NCBI GenBank assembly: GCA_009760855.2
Contig: WPIO01000188.1
Span: 370,001 to 434,000, forward strand
From: Cristatella mucedo
Lineage: Eukaryota > Bryozoa > Phylactolaemata > Cristatellidae
DNA: 64,000 bases
Direction of reading: 5' to 3'
Each line of letters opens with the position of its first letter. The stretch's first letter is position 1. The notes under the pieces were generated by a model that saw nothing but the letters and a program-made list of their open reading frames with translations, was not told the DNA's origin and made no database searches. The position numbers and the translations under genes were made by a program. This document shows, in pieces, positions 24,481 to 34,985 of this stretch.

Positions 24481-24636
24481 TAGCTAATTTTACAGCCTCA
24501 TTTATAGAGCGGCAGAACAACTTTAATGACTACCCCCATACTAGCAGCAGGCAATTAGGGATTGCCCGCTGCAGGACTCAAACTTATTGTGGCTTGTGAA
24601 GCGTGAGCACCTCTATCCCTGGACTAAGACTCAGTG
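24481..24636 (-). mobile_element. SINE-2 copy, degenerate
   Basis: TAGCTAATTTTACAGCCTCA, GGATTGCCCGCTGCAGGACT and ACTAAGACTCAGTGG are in SINE-2 reverse order, directly after the LINE-A tail. Confidence 0.6.
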
Positions 24637-25029
24637 GTATCTAAAGCCCACTGAAATTGCAACTGATCCACCCATGCTGTTATTCCGCAAGACGCTTTCT
24701 TTCATGATGTTGAGGTCCAGATCTAGATTGAAGGAAGGAAAAGTAGGAGAAAAATGTATTTAAAAAATTCCTTTCTTACTCAACAGCTGCCCTAATGTGC
24801 ATTCCAAGGGCTTCATTCACCTATCGCATTTCAACTGATGCAAGGATAAACGGTGACTCCATTGATATTTTGGCCTCGGCGACGCTACCGGTGGAAAGCC
24901 TAAACAAAATTATTAGTCGTTCCTTAGGTTTTCGCAGAGGCCGCTAGGGTCTGCATTCTCTACAGAATCTAGAATAGAAGAGAAGAGAAGAGAAGAGAAA
25001 GAGAGCGAGAGAGAGGGAGGGAAGGAGAA

Positions 25030-25077
<48 letters not shown>

Positions 25078-25744
25078 CGGATCCACTAAGTGCTACCAGA
25101 GCAAAGCAAAAATTGCGATGAAATATACAATAAAAAAAGGATTCAAAGCTGTGTAATCTAAACATGCAAAAAGACAATTTAACCGAGAGCGATACAGTGG
25201 GCCTCTCCTTTACTCTGTGCAACCTAAATATTCGAACCGTTCAGCTTCTCATCAGCGCCCCGGGACTGCTTAGGCTGCTGCCACAATTGGTCTAAGATGG
25301 CGTCCTGTGCAGCGCTCCCTCTTACTGTCTTTTCCCGCCCCTCCGCTTCCTTCACTTTCCCTATCTCTTTGCGTCCTTTACAATCCAGCTGTCATAGTGT
25401 CAGAGACCCGTTTTGATGGCAAGGAATTGGCTAACGCCCCTGCATAGCTTGGGCCCGTGCCTCGAGGCAGTTCCGGCGCTCCGCCGGGCAGAGGACCGCC
25501 TTCTCAGCTCGGTGCGACGAGCTTGACAGGACAGTGCTGGCCCGCGGTCAGCCGGACTCGTTCAAATTTTGTAATCTGCTTACCGCAGAAGACGCAGTAG
25601 GATCGGCTGAGTGGAATGTCACGCACGCAGGTAGCTGTTTCCTGGGCTACGAGAATACTCGCAGCGAGGGTGCTCGCAGGTTCTCGCGACATCACTTCGA
25701 GTACTCTCGCAGCGATGTCGCGGCTGGAGTTCCTCGGGGTCCGG
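24637..25744. other. No recognised gene; contains a GA-rich array
   Basis: Unclassified, with a GA/GGA-rich run at 24,976-25,076 ending in about 20 clean GA units. Sequence from 25,400 onward is CpG-richer. Confidence 0.45.
25028..25076. repeat. (GA)n microsatellite
   Basis: The clean core of the GA-rich array. Confidence 0.95.
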
Positions 25745-26140
25745 CGTCCGGCGTCGAGCCACAAGGCTGATCCTCGACATCCAGCTGAGCTGCTGCACCA
25801 GTTTCAGCCTCCTCGTGCCTTCCGGTCGTCTACGGACAACGAATCGCCTGTTACGACGTACCGTGGTTTTAAGACAGCCGGCGGCAGCAGCTTTTGCTTT
25901 GCAGGTCCTACATTGCGGAACCCTCTTTCAAAATTCTTGCGCAGCGACATCAATTCTCGTGCCGACTACTGCTGCTGCGCATCTTCCTAGCCGCCCAGAG
26001 CTGCTGCTTCCATGTTACTCACTTCCTTGACTATCCTCTAGCATTGGCTATGCTTCTCACTTTCTCTTCGCTTTGTGAGATGAAGTTTCTTGGTTATCGT
26101 ATGCGAAACGAAAGCCGCTTAGGCTTTGAGTGGACTAAAT
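25745..26140 (+). mobile_element. LINE-B 3' part
   Basis: CAGCTGAGCTGCTGCACCAG, TTTCAGCCTCCTCGTGCCTT, TTGCGGAACCCTCTTTC (the LWNSLP motif region), GCTATGCTTCTCACTTTCTC and CGAAAGCCGCTTAGGC lie in family order. A SINE-1 follows at the 3' side. Confidence 0.8.
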
Positions 26141-26274
26141 AAATAAAATCCATTTGTTTACCACCCCAAGAGAACTTGGCCTCTATCCAGGCGCTTCACA
26201 TATGCTGCAGGGCTTGAGCCGATGACCCCGTCGTCAAAAGCGAGCACACCCTCCCGGGAAAAGCAAGTCCGGCT
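26140..26274 (-). mobile_element. SINE-1 copy
   Basis: Reverse order: AATCCATTTGTTTACCACCC, AAGAGAACTTGGCCTCTATC, CAGGCGCTTCACATATGC, GGGCTTGAGCC. The head is damaged. Confidence 0.7.
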
Positions 26275-26960
26275 GTAAAAATAATAGCAATACTACATTT
26301 GCTTAGCGCCCATTGAGAGAGCAACCCTTTCCAGGCACTTTACATATGTTGTAAGAGAAGACTGATCGAATGATTGAATAGTTAGTAGTGGCATGAAAAA
26401 TGTCAACCAGCATAACATGGTTAGAAGTGGTCTACACTAGGTCAATGTGCAAATATGATTCGTGGCAGCACACACAGTGTCAGCACTAATAAGCATACAG
26501 ATCACGAAACACGTGGACCGACATGATGCTGTAATAAATAGACACGTTTTTAGCTTCTTTTTACATGTCGTCCAGACAGGCGATGTTGTGACGTCAGTCA
26601 GGAGTGAGTTTCAGGCATTAGGAGCATGCGAATTAAAGGCACGGTCTCCAATGGATTTGAGGTTCATAAGAGGAAATAAATAAATGAATATAATTTATTT
26701 GTATATCACCCTATGAGAAATTAATCTCCACTCAGGTGCTTCACAGATGCCATGGAACTTGAGCCCACGGTAATGGCCAGACCTTTGTCGCGGGGAGCAC
26801 CTCACCCACTGGGCCAAACCAGCTCGCCAGGTGTAGGTAAACGATTAGATTCAGAAAGCGGGTGGTACGATGCCCAGCCTGGTGGGGGTACAGCCGATAG
26901 GTAGGCTGAAGCTATTGAATAAAGCGAGCTGAAAATGAGTAACATTACCATGAAGTCAAT
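26275..26960 (-). mobile_element. LINE-A 3' part interrupted by a SINE-1
   Basis: The first segment (26,275-26,672) runs from CATTTGCTTAGCGCCCATTG through AACATGGTTAGAAGTGG to CCAATGGATTTGAGGTTCAT. After a SINE-1 the same element resumes with GTAGGTAAACGATTAGATTC and GGTGGTACGATGCC. Both halves are collinear with 59.05-59.45 kb. Confidence 0.88.
26673..26832 (-). mobile_element. SINE-1 copy nested in LINE-A
   Basis: ATATAATTTATTTGTATATC, CTCAGGTGCTTCACAGATGC, AACTTGAGCCCACGG, CACCCACTGGGCCAAACCAG and CTCGCC show a nearly complete element including the A-box head. Confidence 0.88.
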
Positions 26961-27247
26961 GCACAGCTTGACTGTAGACCACTCTTCGGCGTAACATCAA
27001 CCTAGTCTTTGTTGCTTTATGAAGCTACAGACAGTGGTATGCATATCCAACCGTTTGAACTAGAGTCATTGCCTCTCGAAGGTTACTGCCAGGAGGCGAC
27101 TGAACACTTCTATGTGGCTGTAAATCTACCGCTATAGAGCCGGCGAAGGAATCTGTTCAAAGCCTCAGCGGGCTTTATTTGAGCTATTCTCGTTTGCACT
27201 TCCCATTTTCTAAGATTTTGTCAAGATTTTTTCAGATAAAACACACC

Positions 27248-27340
27248 CCCTTTGCAGCAAATGTAAAGCACCTAGAAAGAGATCGAGTTCTCTGAGGGTG
27301 CTTTATAAAGTGCATTATTATCATTATTATTATTATTACA
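27248..27340 (+). mobile_element. LINE-A 3' tail-only copy
   Basis: CTTTGCAGCAAATGTAAAGC, ACCTAGAAAGAGATCGAGTT, CTGAGGGTGCTTTATAAAG and then a CATTATTATC-type run. Confidence 0.88.
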
Positions 27341-27700
27341 GTGACTACACAGTGCCAAAACTACTTTCGGGTACGGCAACTGTGGAACTCACTTCCGCAA
27401 TTCTTACGCAACGACAACTACTCTCCTGCTGCTGACTATGGCTCATCCTTTTCAGCTATTCTGAGCTGCTACGTCCGTGCTACACTCACTACCTCAACTG
27501 CTCTCCTGACTTTGCTATGCTTCCCACTTTCTCTTTCTTGCGTGAGAAAACGTCTGTTGGCTAACGAATGCGTACCGAAAGCCACTTAGGCTGTGAGTGC
27601 GCTATACAAAACTTTCATGCGTAACACCCGCATAGTCTTTATGACTTTGTGGAGTTACAGACGGAGATACATTCCATTCCATTACATTACGGCACAGTTT
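27341..27700 (+). mobile_element. LINE-B 3' end with pentamer tail
   Basis: The reading frame [12 protein letters not shown] followed by SPAADYGSSFSAILSCY is the C-terminus of a CR1-group reverse transcriptase protein. Then come TACCGAAAGCCACTTAGGC and GTTACAGACGGAGATACATT, and a tail CATTCCATTCCATTACATTA. Confidence 0.85.
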
Positions 27701-28179
27701 GAACATGCACTTGTGGCTCTACTCAAAGCGCACTAACTAGTCCACGCGTCAATACGGTTACACGCTCTTAGCCGCCACAATGAGCTAAAAGCCTTGGCCT
27801 CAATTTTGAGCACTCAGGTTGCCCGGCGCGAGCAGCAAGGCCAGCCAGAGCCTTTTGACGGGCGGGCTTGACACGCTTTCCGTCTCAACCTGTTTGGAGA
27901 CGAATGACGAGAGCGTTCTCCCGGTTGCTTAATCGTCCCGCGATCGCTCACCTCTTTCTTTTTCAAGGCCGCGAGGGCAAGCCAGCACTTGCACGCCGGC
28001 AAACTCCAGAGCGCCGCCATACGCAGGATGTTGGGACGCGACGCCCGGCAGCGCTTAGATAACTCGCGTCCAGCCGACCTCATTACTATAACTCGCGTCC
28101 AGCCAACCTATTATCCCATGGCTGAGCGCCGTTTATTTTTTACAGCATCCTGACTGCCCAGGGTCAAATTGGCAATCGC

Positions 28180-28600
28180 AAAAGTAATCCTTCGACCGAG
28201 TGGCGAACTTTCGGAGCTGCGGCGTCCACCTTCGGGCTGAAGTTCGCACCTTCCGCAGTCGAGACCGCATAACACCGCCGGCTGGCTTATCCGAGAGAGC
28301 TCCCTCGGTGCAAAGGTTGGCCGACGACCTAGACCCGACCAGTAGGCGAGCGGCTGAGATGATTGCATTGGGGGCCCGAGGACCGCGGACTCACAGCGCC
28401 CAGGTCCTTAATCGGCCGCACGGCGTAACGCTCGTGCGCGGCTCGGACTGCGGCCGTAGCCGAAGTGTGAGCCTCGACGTCTCAGCCTTGGCCGTGTCGG
28501 CCAGTCGATCCGCGAACCGGTCCGTGCGACGGTGCGGCGAGTGCGTACGACTGACTTTCCGGTGCTCAAGTAGGCTCTCTACAGTAGAGTGGCGACTGCG
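28180..28600. promoter_or_regulatory. GC-rich, CpG-rich block, function unknown
   Basis: Dense in CG. The open frames (145 codons plus, 85 and 80 codons minus) are unrecognised. No gene is attached to it. The block ends in a tandem duplication. Confidence 0.22.
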
Positions 28601-28650
28601 TAAGACTGACGTTCCAGGACACCGAGTGCTCAAGTAAGCTCTCTACAGAG
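28541..28650. repeat. Tandem duplication of about 60 bp
   Basis: GTGCTCAAGTAGGCTCTCTA at 28,562 recurs with one change at 28,626. The preceding ACTGCGTAAGACTGACGTTC resembles GTGCGTACGACTGACTTTC, so the unit is longer than the core. Confidence 0.85.
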
Positions 28651-29320
28651 GAGCCACTATTTCCTCTTGCTAAAGCAGCGGCGTTCCGATTTCGGGCGGG
28701 CCTGCGGAGCAAAACTTCCGCGTACTTCGGAGTTGCCAGTAATTGGATGAAGTCGCTGGAATATGGGCAGGTTGATTGACGCGAGTACTCCGTGCGACTT
28801 TCTCCTATAGCCCTGCTAGGTTCGTGCAGACACCCTCTTTAAAAATGTCGCTGCCCTTGTAGTCATGGGGTGATGCGAGTGGAGGAACCGGAGGAATCTG
28901 GGGGCTCGCTGTGAAGGAGAACTCGGACGGTTGGCGGCTCGCTGCGCTTGCGCTAGCGCAGCGAGAACTTAATAAAACTATTAGGGAAGATATATATACA
29001 ACGCACGTGATTTCTCGATCCGTCAGTAACTGGCCACGTTGCCTGGGAGCCCCGGCGAACCACCACAGCTCTCAATGCCCGAGACTGCAGGCTGGGGCAA
29101 CCGCTTACCGCAGCAGAGGGCTGGTTAAGATATCGACGAGGGGCCTAATAACCCAACGAAAGGGGTGGGCATGCGGAATTACGCGGGCGCCTAAATTAAG
29201 CGTCCGTGCAGCCGCGTTGTTCCCGTCCGTCGGCGGCTGGTCGCGGTGTCCACAATCGCCGCCGCTCCATCGTCCGGGACGCGAGTGCTGAGGGACGGGC
29301 TGGAGGGATTAACAAAAAAG
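28651..29320. other. No recognised gene
   Basis: CpG-containing, unclassified. A 126-codon open frame (28,911-29,291 plus) has no recognised domain. Confidence 0.4.
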
Positions 29321-29493
29321 TACTCGTAGACTAAAAAGTGTCTCTTTTATATAGAGACAGAAGAGCGTTTACGGCTATCGCCACCGCTTGCAGCGGCGAT
29401 AAAGGATCGCGAACCGCAGGATTCGAACTCACGACCTCGCAACCGAGTTCGCTAAAAGTAACCGTCTCACATAATGTGCCGTCGCGGCTCACC
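29321..29493 (-). mobile_element. SINE-2 copy, near full length
   Basis: Reverse order: AGACAGAAGAGCGTTTACGG, CTATCGCCACCGCTTGCAGC, GGATTCGAACTCACGACCTC, then CCGTCGCGGCTCACC at the 5' end of the element. Confidence 0.88.
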
Positions 29494-29739
29494 ATGACTC
29501 CGTGCCACAGTCCTTGTCCGAACACCCCAAGAGCTTCCGGCTTACGACCAAACTAATATCGACATGGAGCATTCTGCCCCAAGTCAAAGTGCTGGCTCAG
29601 CCCAGCTGCCGCGGGCCAGTGAGTCCTAGTAGTTTACGGACCTGTTTCATAGTCATAGAGAGGCACGAGTGTGCTGCACTAGCCCTAACACACAAGTCGT
29701 CGTTTCACGGCATCCTAGCTGTGCGGCTGCCGACGAGCA

Positions 29740-30385
29740 CTAGCAGAAGCACCAGAAGCCGCCGAGTCAGCTACGAGGCTTGCCCACCGCAGCTTGGCTC
29801 AATCATACATAGCTGAACTGCTGCACCAGTTTTATCCTCCTCGTGTCCTCAGGTCTCGTTTGGACAATAAATGAGCTGTTGGCGACGGAAGGTTTTTCTG
29901 GAAGTGAGTTTCACGGTCTAAGACCAGCAGAACTCGCTTCCACAATGTCTACGCAACAATTACTACCTGATGCCGACTATCGCACATCCTTTCCCGCCGT
30001 CCTAAACTGCTACTTCCGCGATACTCACTACCTCAACTGCTCTCGGTACTCACCTATGCTTCTCAGCTTCTCTTTTTTGCGCGAGTAGAAGTCTGTTGGC
30101 TACCGAATTCGTACCAAAAGCCGATCAGGCTGCGAGTGCACGAGCTAGTTTGGTCCTGCGGTAAAAGTGCTCGGCTGAGGTCGTGGGCTCGAGCCCCGAG
30201 GTAAATATGAAGCGCCTGAAAAATAGAGATGAAGTTCTCTTAGGACGCTACACAAATGAAGTATGTTTATTTTTTTCAATTTTATTTATGCAAACGTCTC
30301 CTGCGTAGCAGCCACATAGTCACATGTGGCTTTGTGGAATTACATTCGGAGATGCAATACATTACATTAGGCGATTCGACGAAGA
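29740..30385 (+). mobile_element. LINE-B 3' part interrupted by a SINE-1
   Basis: Segment one runs from CTTGGCTCAATCATACATAG and TGAACTGCTGCACCAG to AAAGCCGATCAGGCTGCGAG. After the SINE it resumes with AAACGTCTCCTGCGTAGCAG and ends GGAGATGCAATACATTACAT. The pieces are collinear with 27.34-27.70 kb. Confidence 0.85.
30141..30284 (+). mobile_element. SINE-1 copy nested in LINE-B
   Basis: CTAGTTTGGTCCTGCGGTAA, GGTCGTGGGCTCGAGCCCCG, GAAGCGCCTGAAAAATAG, GACGCTACACAAATGAAGTA and a T-rich tail. Confidence 0.85.
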
Positions 30386-31139
30386 AACCAGTAGATCGCT
30401 CAAAGCTTGGCGCCCCTTCGACAGCTGGCGTGAAGCGGTCCGAGCTCAAATGCGTTTTGGAAAGCGTCCGCGAAGCGAAGGCGTTACAAAGGGAAACAAT
30501 TTTCCACCGTCGTAACACGTGACGCCTCGAATCCGAAAACTCATTAGCTCAATTTCAACCGTTAACGAAGAATCCTTAATGGATGGCGAATCGCACGTGC
30601 GGCCGATGCACTAAAATATCTGCTATCAGCTCGCACTCACAGCCCTGCCTTTTGAAAACTACCAATTTGGTGTGTGGGACATGCGTCGCTCGACAAATGA
30701 GCGAAATCTGCTGACCGGCTTTCTTCGACCGCTAGCTCGAAAATGCTGGACATCTCCCGCTCTGCCATTCAAGGGTGTGCAAGTCGGTGTGCAAGTAGCG
30801 CCAACTGGTGACACTCGAGCACTGGGCATGTGCACTGCAGCCGCAGGCAGCCGAAACGCGAAGTGCCGGGAGCTAGTATCCGTTCGGTGCATTACGATAG
30901 GGTAAAACAGCGGCCGGGTAGGATAGAATTGCAGACTCACAGACAGCGGTCGTTCCGAGGTAAGCAGGTAAACTAATTAGGGACGCCGCAACCTTGCCGC
31001 TCTCGTACCTCGAAAGCGTGGGGGCGCAGCACCAAGCCTTCGAGCCTCCTGCCAGTATGACTAGCGGCGGCAGCTGTCGTGCTCAAGTCAGGCAGCTCTG
31101 CAGTTTGGCCATGGCTCACTAGCCTCAGTCCCAAGCACC
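30386..31139. other. No recognised gene
   Basis: CpG-containing, unclassified sequence leading into the GC-rich block. Confidence 0.4.
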
Positions 31140-31858
31140 CAAGTTCATAGGTCGCCGGCGCAGGCGACCGCCCGCAGAGCGGTCAGCTGCTGCTGCACCA
31201 TCGCCGCCGTTCGCAGCTGCTCGGCGCCCAGTGACGACCGCACTGCCGATGCAGAATCGCCGTTCAGGCTGATGCAGGCAACATCACTCGACGTAAGAGC
31301 ACCGCGGCAGCGAGCGGGCCGAGCGCTCGCTCCTCATCGGAGCCGCCAGCGTCCACCGCGGCTCGATTCTGGCGCCAGGCGCTCGTCCAGCAGTAGTTCG
31401 GCCTGGCCCACTCCTCCGGGGGGGGGGGGGCTGCCTAACCGACCCGATTGCTCTCGGCCATTGTGCGGCAGGCCGCGGAGTAGCTTCGGTGTGTTGGCTC
31501 AGCAACGAGCGACCTGCTGGGGTGGCTCGGCCGAAGCATGCCGTTCGCCCCTCCCCCGGCGGACCCTCGTTGCTCGCTGGAGTGTGGGTTCGGCACACGA
31601 CTGGCACACAGCCTCGAACCGGAGGTGGGAACATTGTTTTGTCGCTATCGCTGCCGGCGCCTGCGGGCTTCGGCCGCGAACCCAGCTTTGCCAGCGAAAC
31701 CTTTTCGATGGGTTGGAGTGCACGTTGACCTTGCAGTGCAAGCTGGAGCCAGCCTTGATCTGCATAGATAGGCCAGTTGATCAGAGTGCCATGACTCGTA
31801 CGGTGGTCTTTGTCCCCGGGCTGCCTTTAGAAGCCAAGGTGTACACAGATGAAGAGAG
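31140..31858 (+). promoter_or_regulatory. GC-rich CpG block, candidate distal promoter and first exon
   Basis: This block is rich in CG dinucleotides and lies exactly where the window switches to CpG-poor DNA. It contains a 196-codon open frame starting at 31272, of no recognised family and rich in Arg, Ser, Pro and Ala, as expected of chance translation of GC-rich DNA. Its last part (about 31,790-31,858) ends at AGAG/GTGAAG, a plausible donor. The block could be the start of an EHBP1 transcript, or of an unknown gene. It also holds a run of 13 G at about 31,418. Confidence 0.3.
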
Positions 31859-31869
31859 GTGAAGGTCTT

Positions 31870-32377
31870 TGACTGCGGTCTGACTGGGTTGCCATAGAAT
31901 TGCCCCCTGAGCGATGTGGTAGCAGGACATGGTAGCTAAGCTATCGTACGGTCGAGAGGCAGATGAGCACCCCGGATTAGATAGGACTCTTCCTGTTAGT
32001 AAGGTCAGGTAACAGCATAATGGTTATGTTGCTATACAGACACATTATTTTTATTATGTTATTACGTCGAATGCAAGTATCCACGGCAACTGCATCCTAA
32101 TAACAGTGACCAGGAGCCGGTCCAGAACCAGACAAGCATGATGTGCTTACTGGAGAGCTTAGCTTGCCAGCATCTGGTGCCGTTAGTGTCTCACAGACTG
32201 GTACTGGACAGACTCTACCTATGCACGGAGCTGCTTGCGTCAATGCTGCCTCGTGGGATCGATCTCACTTTCTTCAGAAGTGAGATCACCACCACCTTGT
32301 CGCCTAGCCCAGACATAAAGCCCTCGAGCTTCACCAACCGGGTCCAGTAGACGATCCTTTATTGCCCACTACAAGCA
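31870..32377. other. No recognised gene
   Basis: Transition from CpG-rich to CpG-poor DNA. Nothing identified. Confidence 0.4.
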
Positions 32378-32483
32378 CTTTCTTTGCAGCAAATGTAAAG
32401 CACCTAGAAAGTGATTAAGTTTTCAAGGGGCACTTTATCAAGTCTATTGTAATTATTATTACTATTAGTAGTAATAGTAATAG
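32378..32483 (+). mobile_element. LINE-A 3' tail-only copy
   Basis: CTTTGCAGCAAATGTAAAGC, ACCTAGAAAGTGATTAAGTT, GGCACTTTATCAAGTC, then a degenerate ATT run. Confidence 0.85.
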
Positions 32484-32546
32484 CCGTTTAGGTTCGCCTG
32501 CCGCAAACAATGAGGCGGTTCAATCATTTCACATTTTTTTAACCTT

Positions 32547-32626
32547 ATAATAATAATATAATAATAATTCACTTGATAAAGCGCCCTCAGAGAACTTAAT
32601 CTCTCTCTAGGCGCTTTACATTTCCT
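32547..32626 (-). mobile_element. LINE-A 3' tail-only copy
   Basis: (AAT)n then TTCACTTGATAAAGCGCCCT and TCTCTCTAGGCGCTTTACAT. It faces the plus-strand tail 60 bases upstream. Confidence 0.88.
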
Positions 32627-33484
32627 AGGTAGTTGCTGTCGTGATCATCGTCGTCCTATTTTCAGGGCACATGCCCACTCCTGTATGTACTTCAGTAACT
32701 GGCTCACAGTTGGCTGTTATTGCAAGTGTGATGCTCAGGCTCGTGTCAACCAGTGCACCCATGCCGTGGCTTCCATGCACTTTGTTTTTGGCTTAAATAT
32801 GGGCAGTCGGTAGATATTTCAAAATATTATCTTTGCTCTTCTCATTTTTATCAAAGATCAAGAGCAGCTGGACGAGCTCTGAAGACGTTGGGGTATGCAT
32901 TAGCTCGGTTCTTCAACCCCTGCGAGCTTGCAGTGTACTTTTAGGGAAATTGTCGCTCTTGGAATGGTGGCCGGCTGCACCTGTGTTGCTCCTTAGGTTT
33001 AAGGTTCTCTCGAGCCTTCAGCTGTGCTAGGCATGCCCGTCGACCTTACTCATGCAATGCCCTTAGTATTGCTTTAGTATGCTTTAATGCTTGTACCGGG
33101 ATGGCTGTATCAAAGGCTGATCTGGACATATATCCAACCAGGTGTTTTCTTTGTCCACAAGCATTTGGATGACAGCAACATCAGTTCATTGACGATGGGC
33201 TAGTAATGAACATAAATAATGCACTGCTGATGGCTCCTTGCTGTTGTTAGTGCTGCTGCTACTGCTGCTGCCACCTCGGTATAGGCTAGCTGTGTGGCCA
33301 ATGACAGTTTGCATGTGGTGCTGCTGCCGCTAGCTAGGATTCCTGTTGATTGCTGCATGGCAAGCTTTGTAGAGGTACCTATGGGCCATGGGGCCTTTTA
33401 ATCGACCCGTAAGGAGGAGCTTTCTAAATGCTGCCGGCGTGCTCCTTCAGGCCCAGTATGATTAGTAGGAGTGCTTGGTTTCAC
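32627..33484. other. No recognised gene
   Basis: TG/CA-rich, CpG-poor sequence with a short CTG/GCTG-rich patch at 33,240-33,270. Confidence 0.4.
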
Positions 33485-33580
33485 CCTTAATACTAATGCA
33501 CTTGATAAAGCGCCCTCAGAGAACGCAATCTCTTTCTACGCACTTTAAATTTGCTGCAGAGGGAAACGCGATTGAATTGC
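33485..33580 (-). mobile_element. LINE-A 3' tail-only copy
   Basis: AATGCACTTGATAAAGCGCC, CTCAGAGAACGCAATCTC and TTTGCTGCAGAGGGAAACGC. Confidence 0.85.
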
Positions 33581-33856
33581 CTCTAGGATTATGTGGGTTG
33601 AACCCCAAACTCCTGCGGCAAAGGTGGCCGGCTGCCTTGAACCATTCCACCCTATTTGCAGACTGGTCGCTGTTGAGTTACTCTTAATAGCTTACATCTA
33701 GCCAACACGTCATTTCTTAGTTTTAATTCTAGGTTCTTCTGGTCTGTGATATTAATCTCTGATCGAATTCTGTCCGTGAGCATGCTTACCATACTGCCTG
33801 CTGTCGGCTGAGCAGTGGACCCAGGACGACTCGTTTATGATTGGTTTCAGGGAAAG

Positions 33857-34020
33857 GCTAGTTTGGGCTAGTGGCTAAGGTGCTTGCCGCGACCAAGGTC
33901 AAGGTGAATGCAATTGATTTACCGAAGTTGTAGGCTCGAGCCCGTGAGACATTTGAAGCTCCTGAATAGAGATTGAGTTCTCTTTGGGGGCTAAACAAAT
34001 GAATTATATTTATATTTTAA
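33857..34020 (+). mobile_element. SINE-1 copy, near full length
   Basis: GTTTGGGCTAGTGGCTAAGG (A-box side), GGTCAAGGTGAATGCAATTG, GTAGGCTCGAGCCCG (B box), AGATTGAGTTCTCTTTGGGG and CAAATGAATTATATT. Confidence 0.9.
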
Positions 34021-34082
34021 GGCGTAGCCCCTTCCTTTATCGAACCGACCTGAAAGGGCATGTCCAGCCAGGTTGGCATATA

Positions 34083-34215
34083 ATAGTATTAATAATAAAA
34101 GTAATGATAATCATACGTTTGATATAGCGCCCTCAGAGAACTCAATCTTTTTCTAGGCACTACATTTGCTACAACGAAAGCATGACGGAATGGTTAGGGG
34201 GCATGACATGTTGCC
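34083..34215 (-). mobile_element. LINE-A 3' tail-only copy
   Basis: TACGTTTGATATAGCGCCCT, CTCAATCTTTTTCTAGGCAC and ATTTGCTACAACGAAAGC. Confidence 0.85.
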
Positions 34216-34884
34216 TTACAGTGATTGGATGCCTCTGGAAAGGTTCGGTCCTCACTTTGTTTAATACTGGCTGTGCCTGTGCTCAGTGGCCGAGAGGTTG
34301 ATCTAACAGACCCTCCTTGCCGTTTCCGTGTATGCCCTCCGTATTGAATTTTGGCATACTAATAAAAAGTTCTTGTGATTTTTGACATTGGATTGATGAC
34401 TGACCATGAAAAAATGCCCACGGTGCCTTTGTTTATTAGGGTAGGTGCTATAACCTAAGGGTAGCTGAAAAGTACTGTCAGCAGTGCTCCAAACACCCTT
34501 ACTTTGAATAATACTACGGAACACATACTTCCCTTTCCTTTGATGAACACTTTGAAGATTGTCTGGGAAGCTGGCTGTGCAGGATTCTCACATGTCTCTG
34601 CAGCTGTATACCAGCCTCAGTGGCTGTGCCCATGCCAGTTCTAGTGTTTGGCAATATGTGTTCAAAATGCAGGGGCCAATTTTCTAGGAAGATTGCACAT
34701 TAGACGTCCACTGTAGCCATACCCGGGGTAATTTAAGGTAATTTAACTGAATTGACCCTGACCTTTCCAGAATCAGCCAACCTCAGGAGGACTGAATGAA
34801 GTACCCGGTGGTAGGTGCCCAACACACCCCTGGATCGTTCTAAGGGGGTAATAGAGCCAGTTGACCTTCCTTCCGGTCACATTT
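34216..34884. other. No recognised gene
   Basis: CpG-poor unclassified sequence. Confidence 0.4.
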
Positions 34885-34985
34885 TCTTTGCTCCTTATGC
34901 AAAGTGCTTTGAAAGAGATTGAATTCTCAGAGGATGCTATGCAAATGTACAATATGTAAATGTATCGTTATTATTATTATTGATA
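34885..34985 (+). mobile_element. LINE-A 3' tail-only copy
   Basis: TTTGCTCCTTATGCAAAGTG, GAAAGAGATTGAATTCTCAG and a final GTTATTATTATTATTGAT. Confidence 0.75.
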
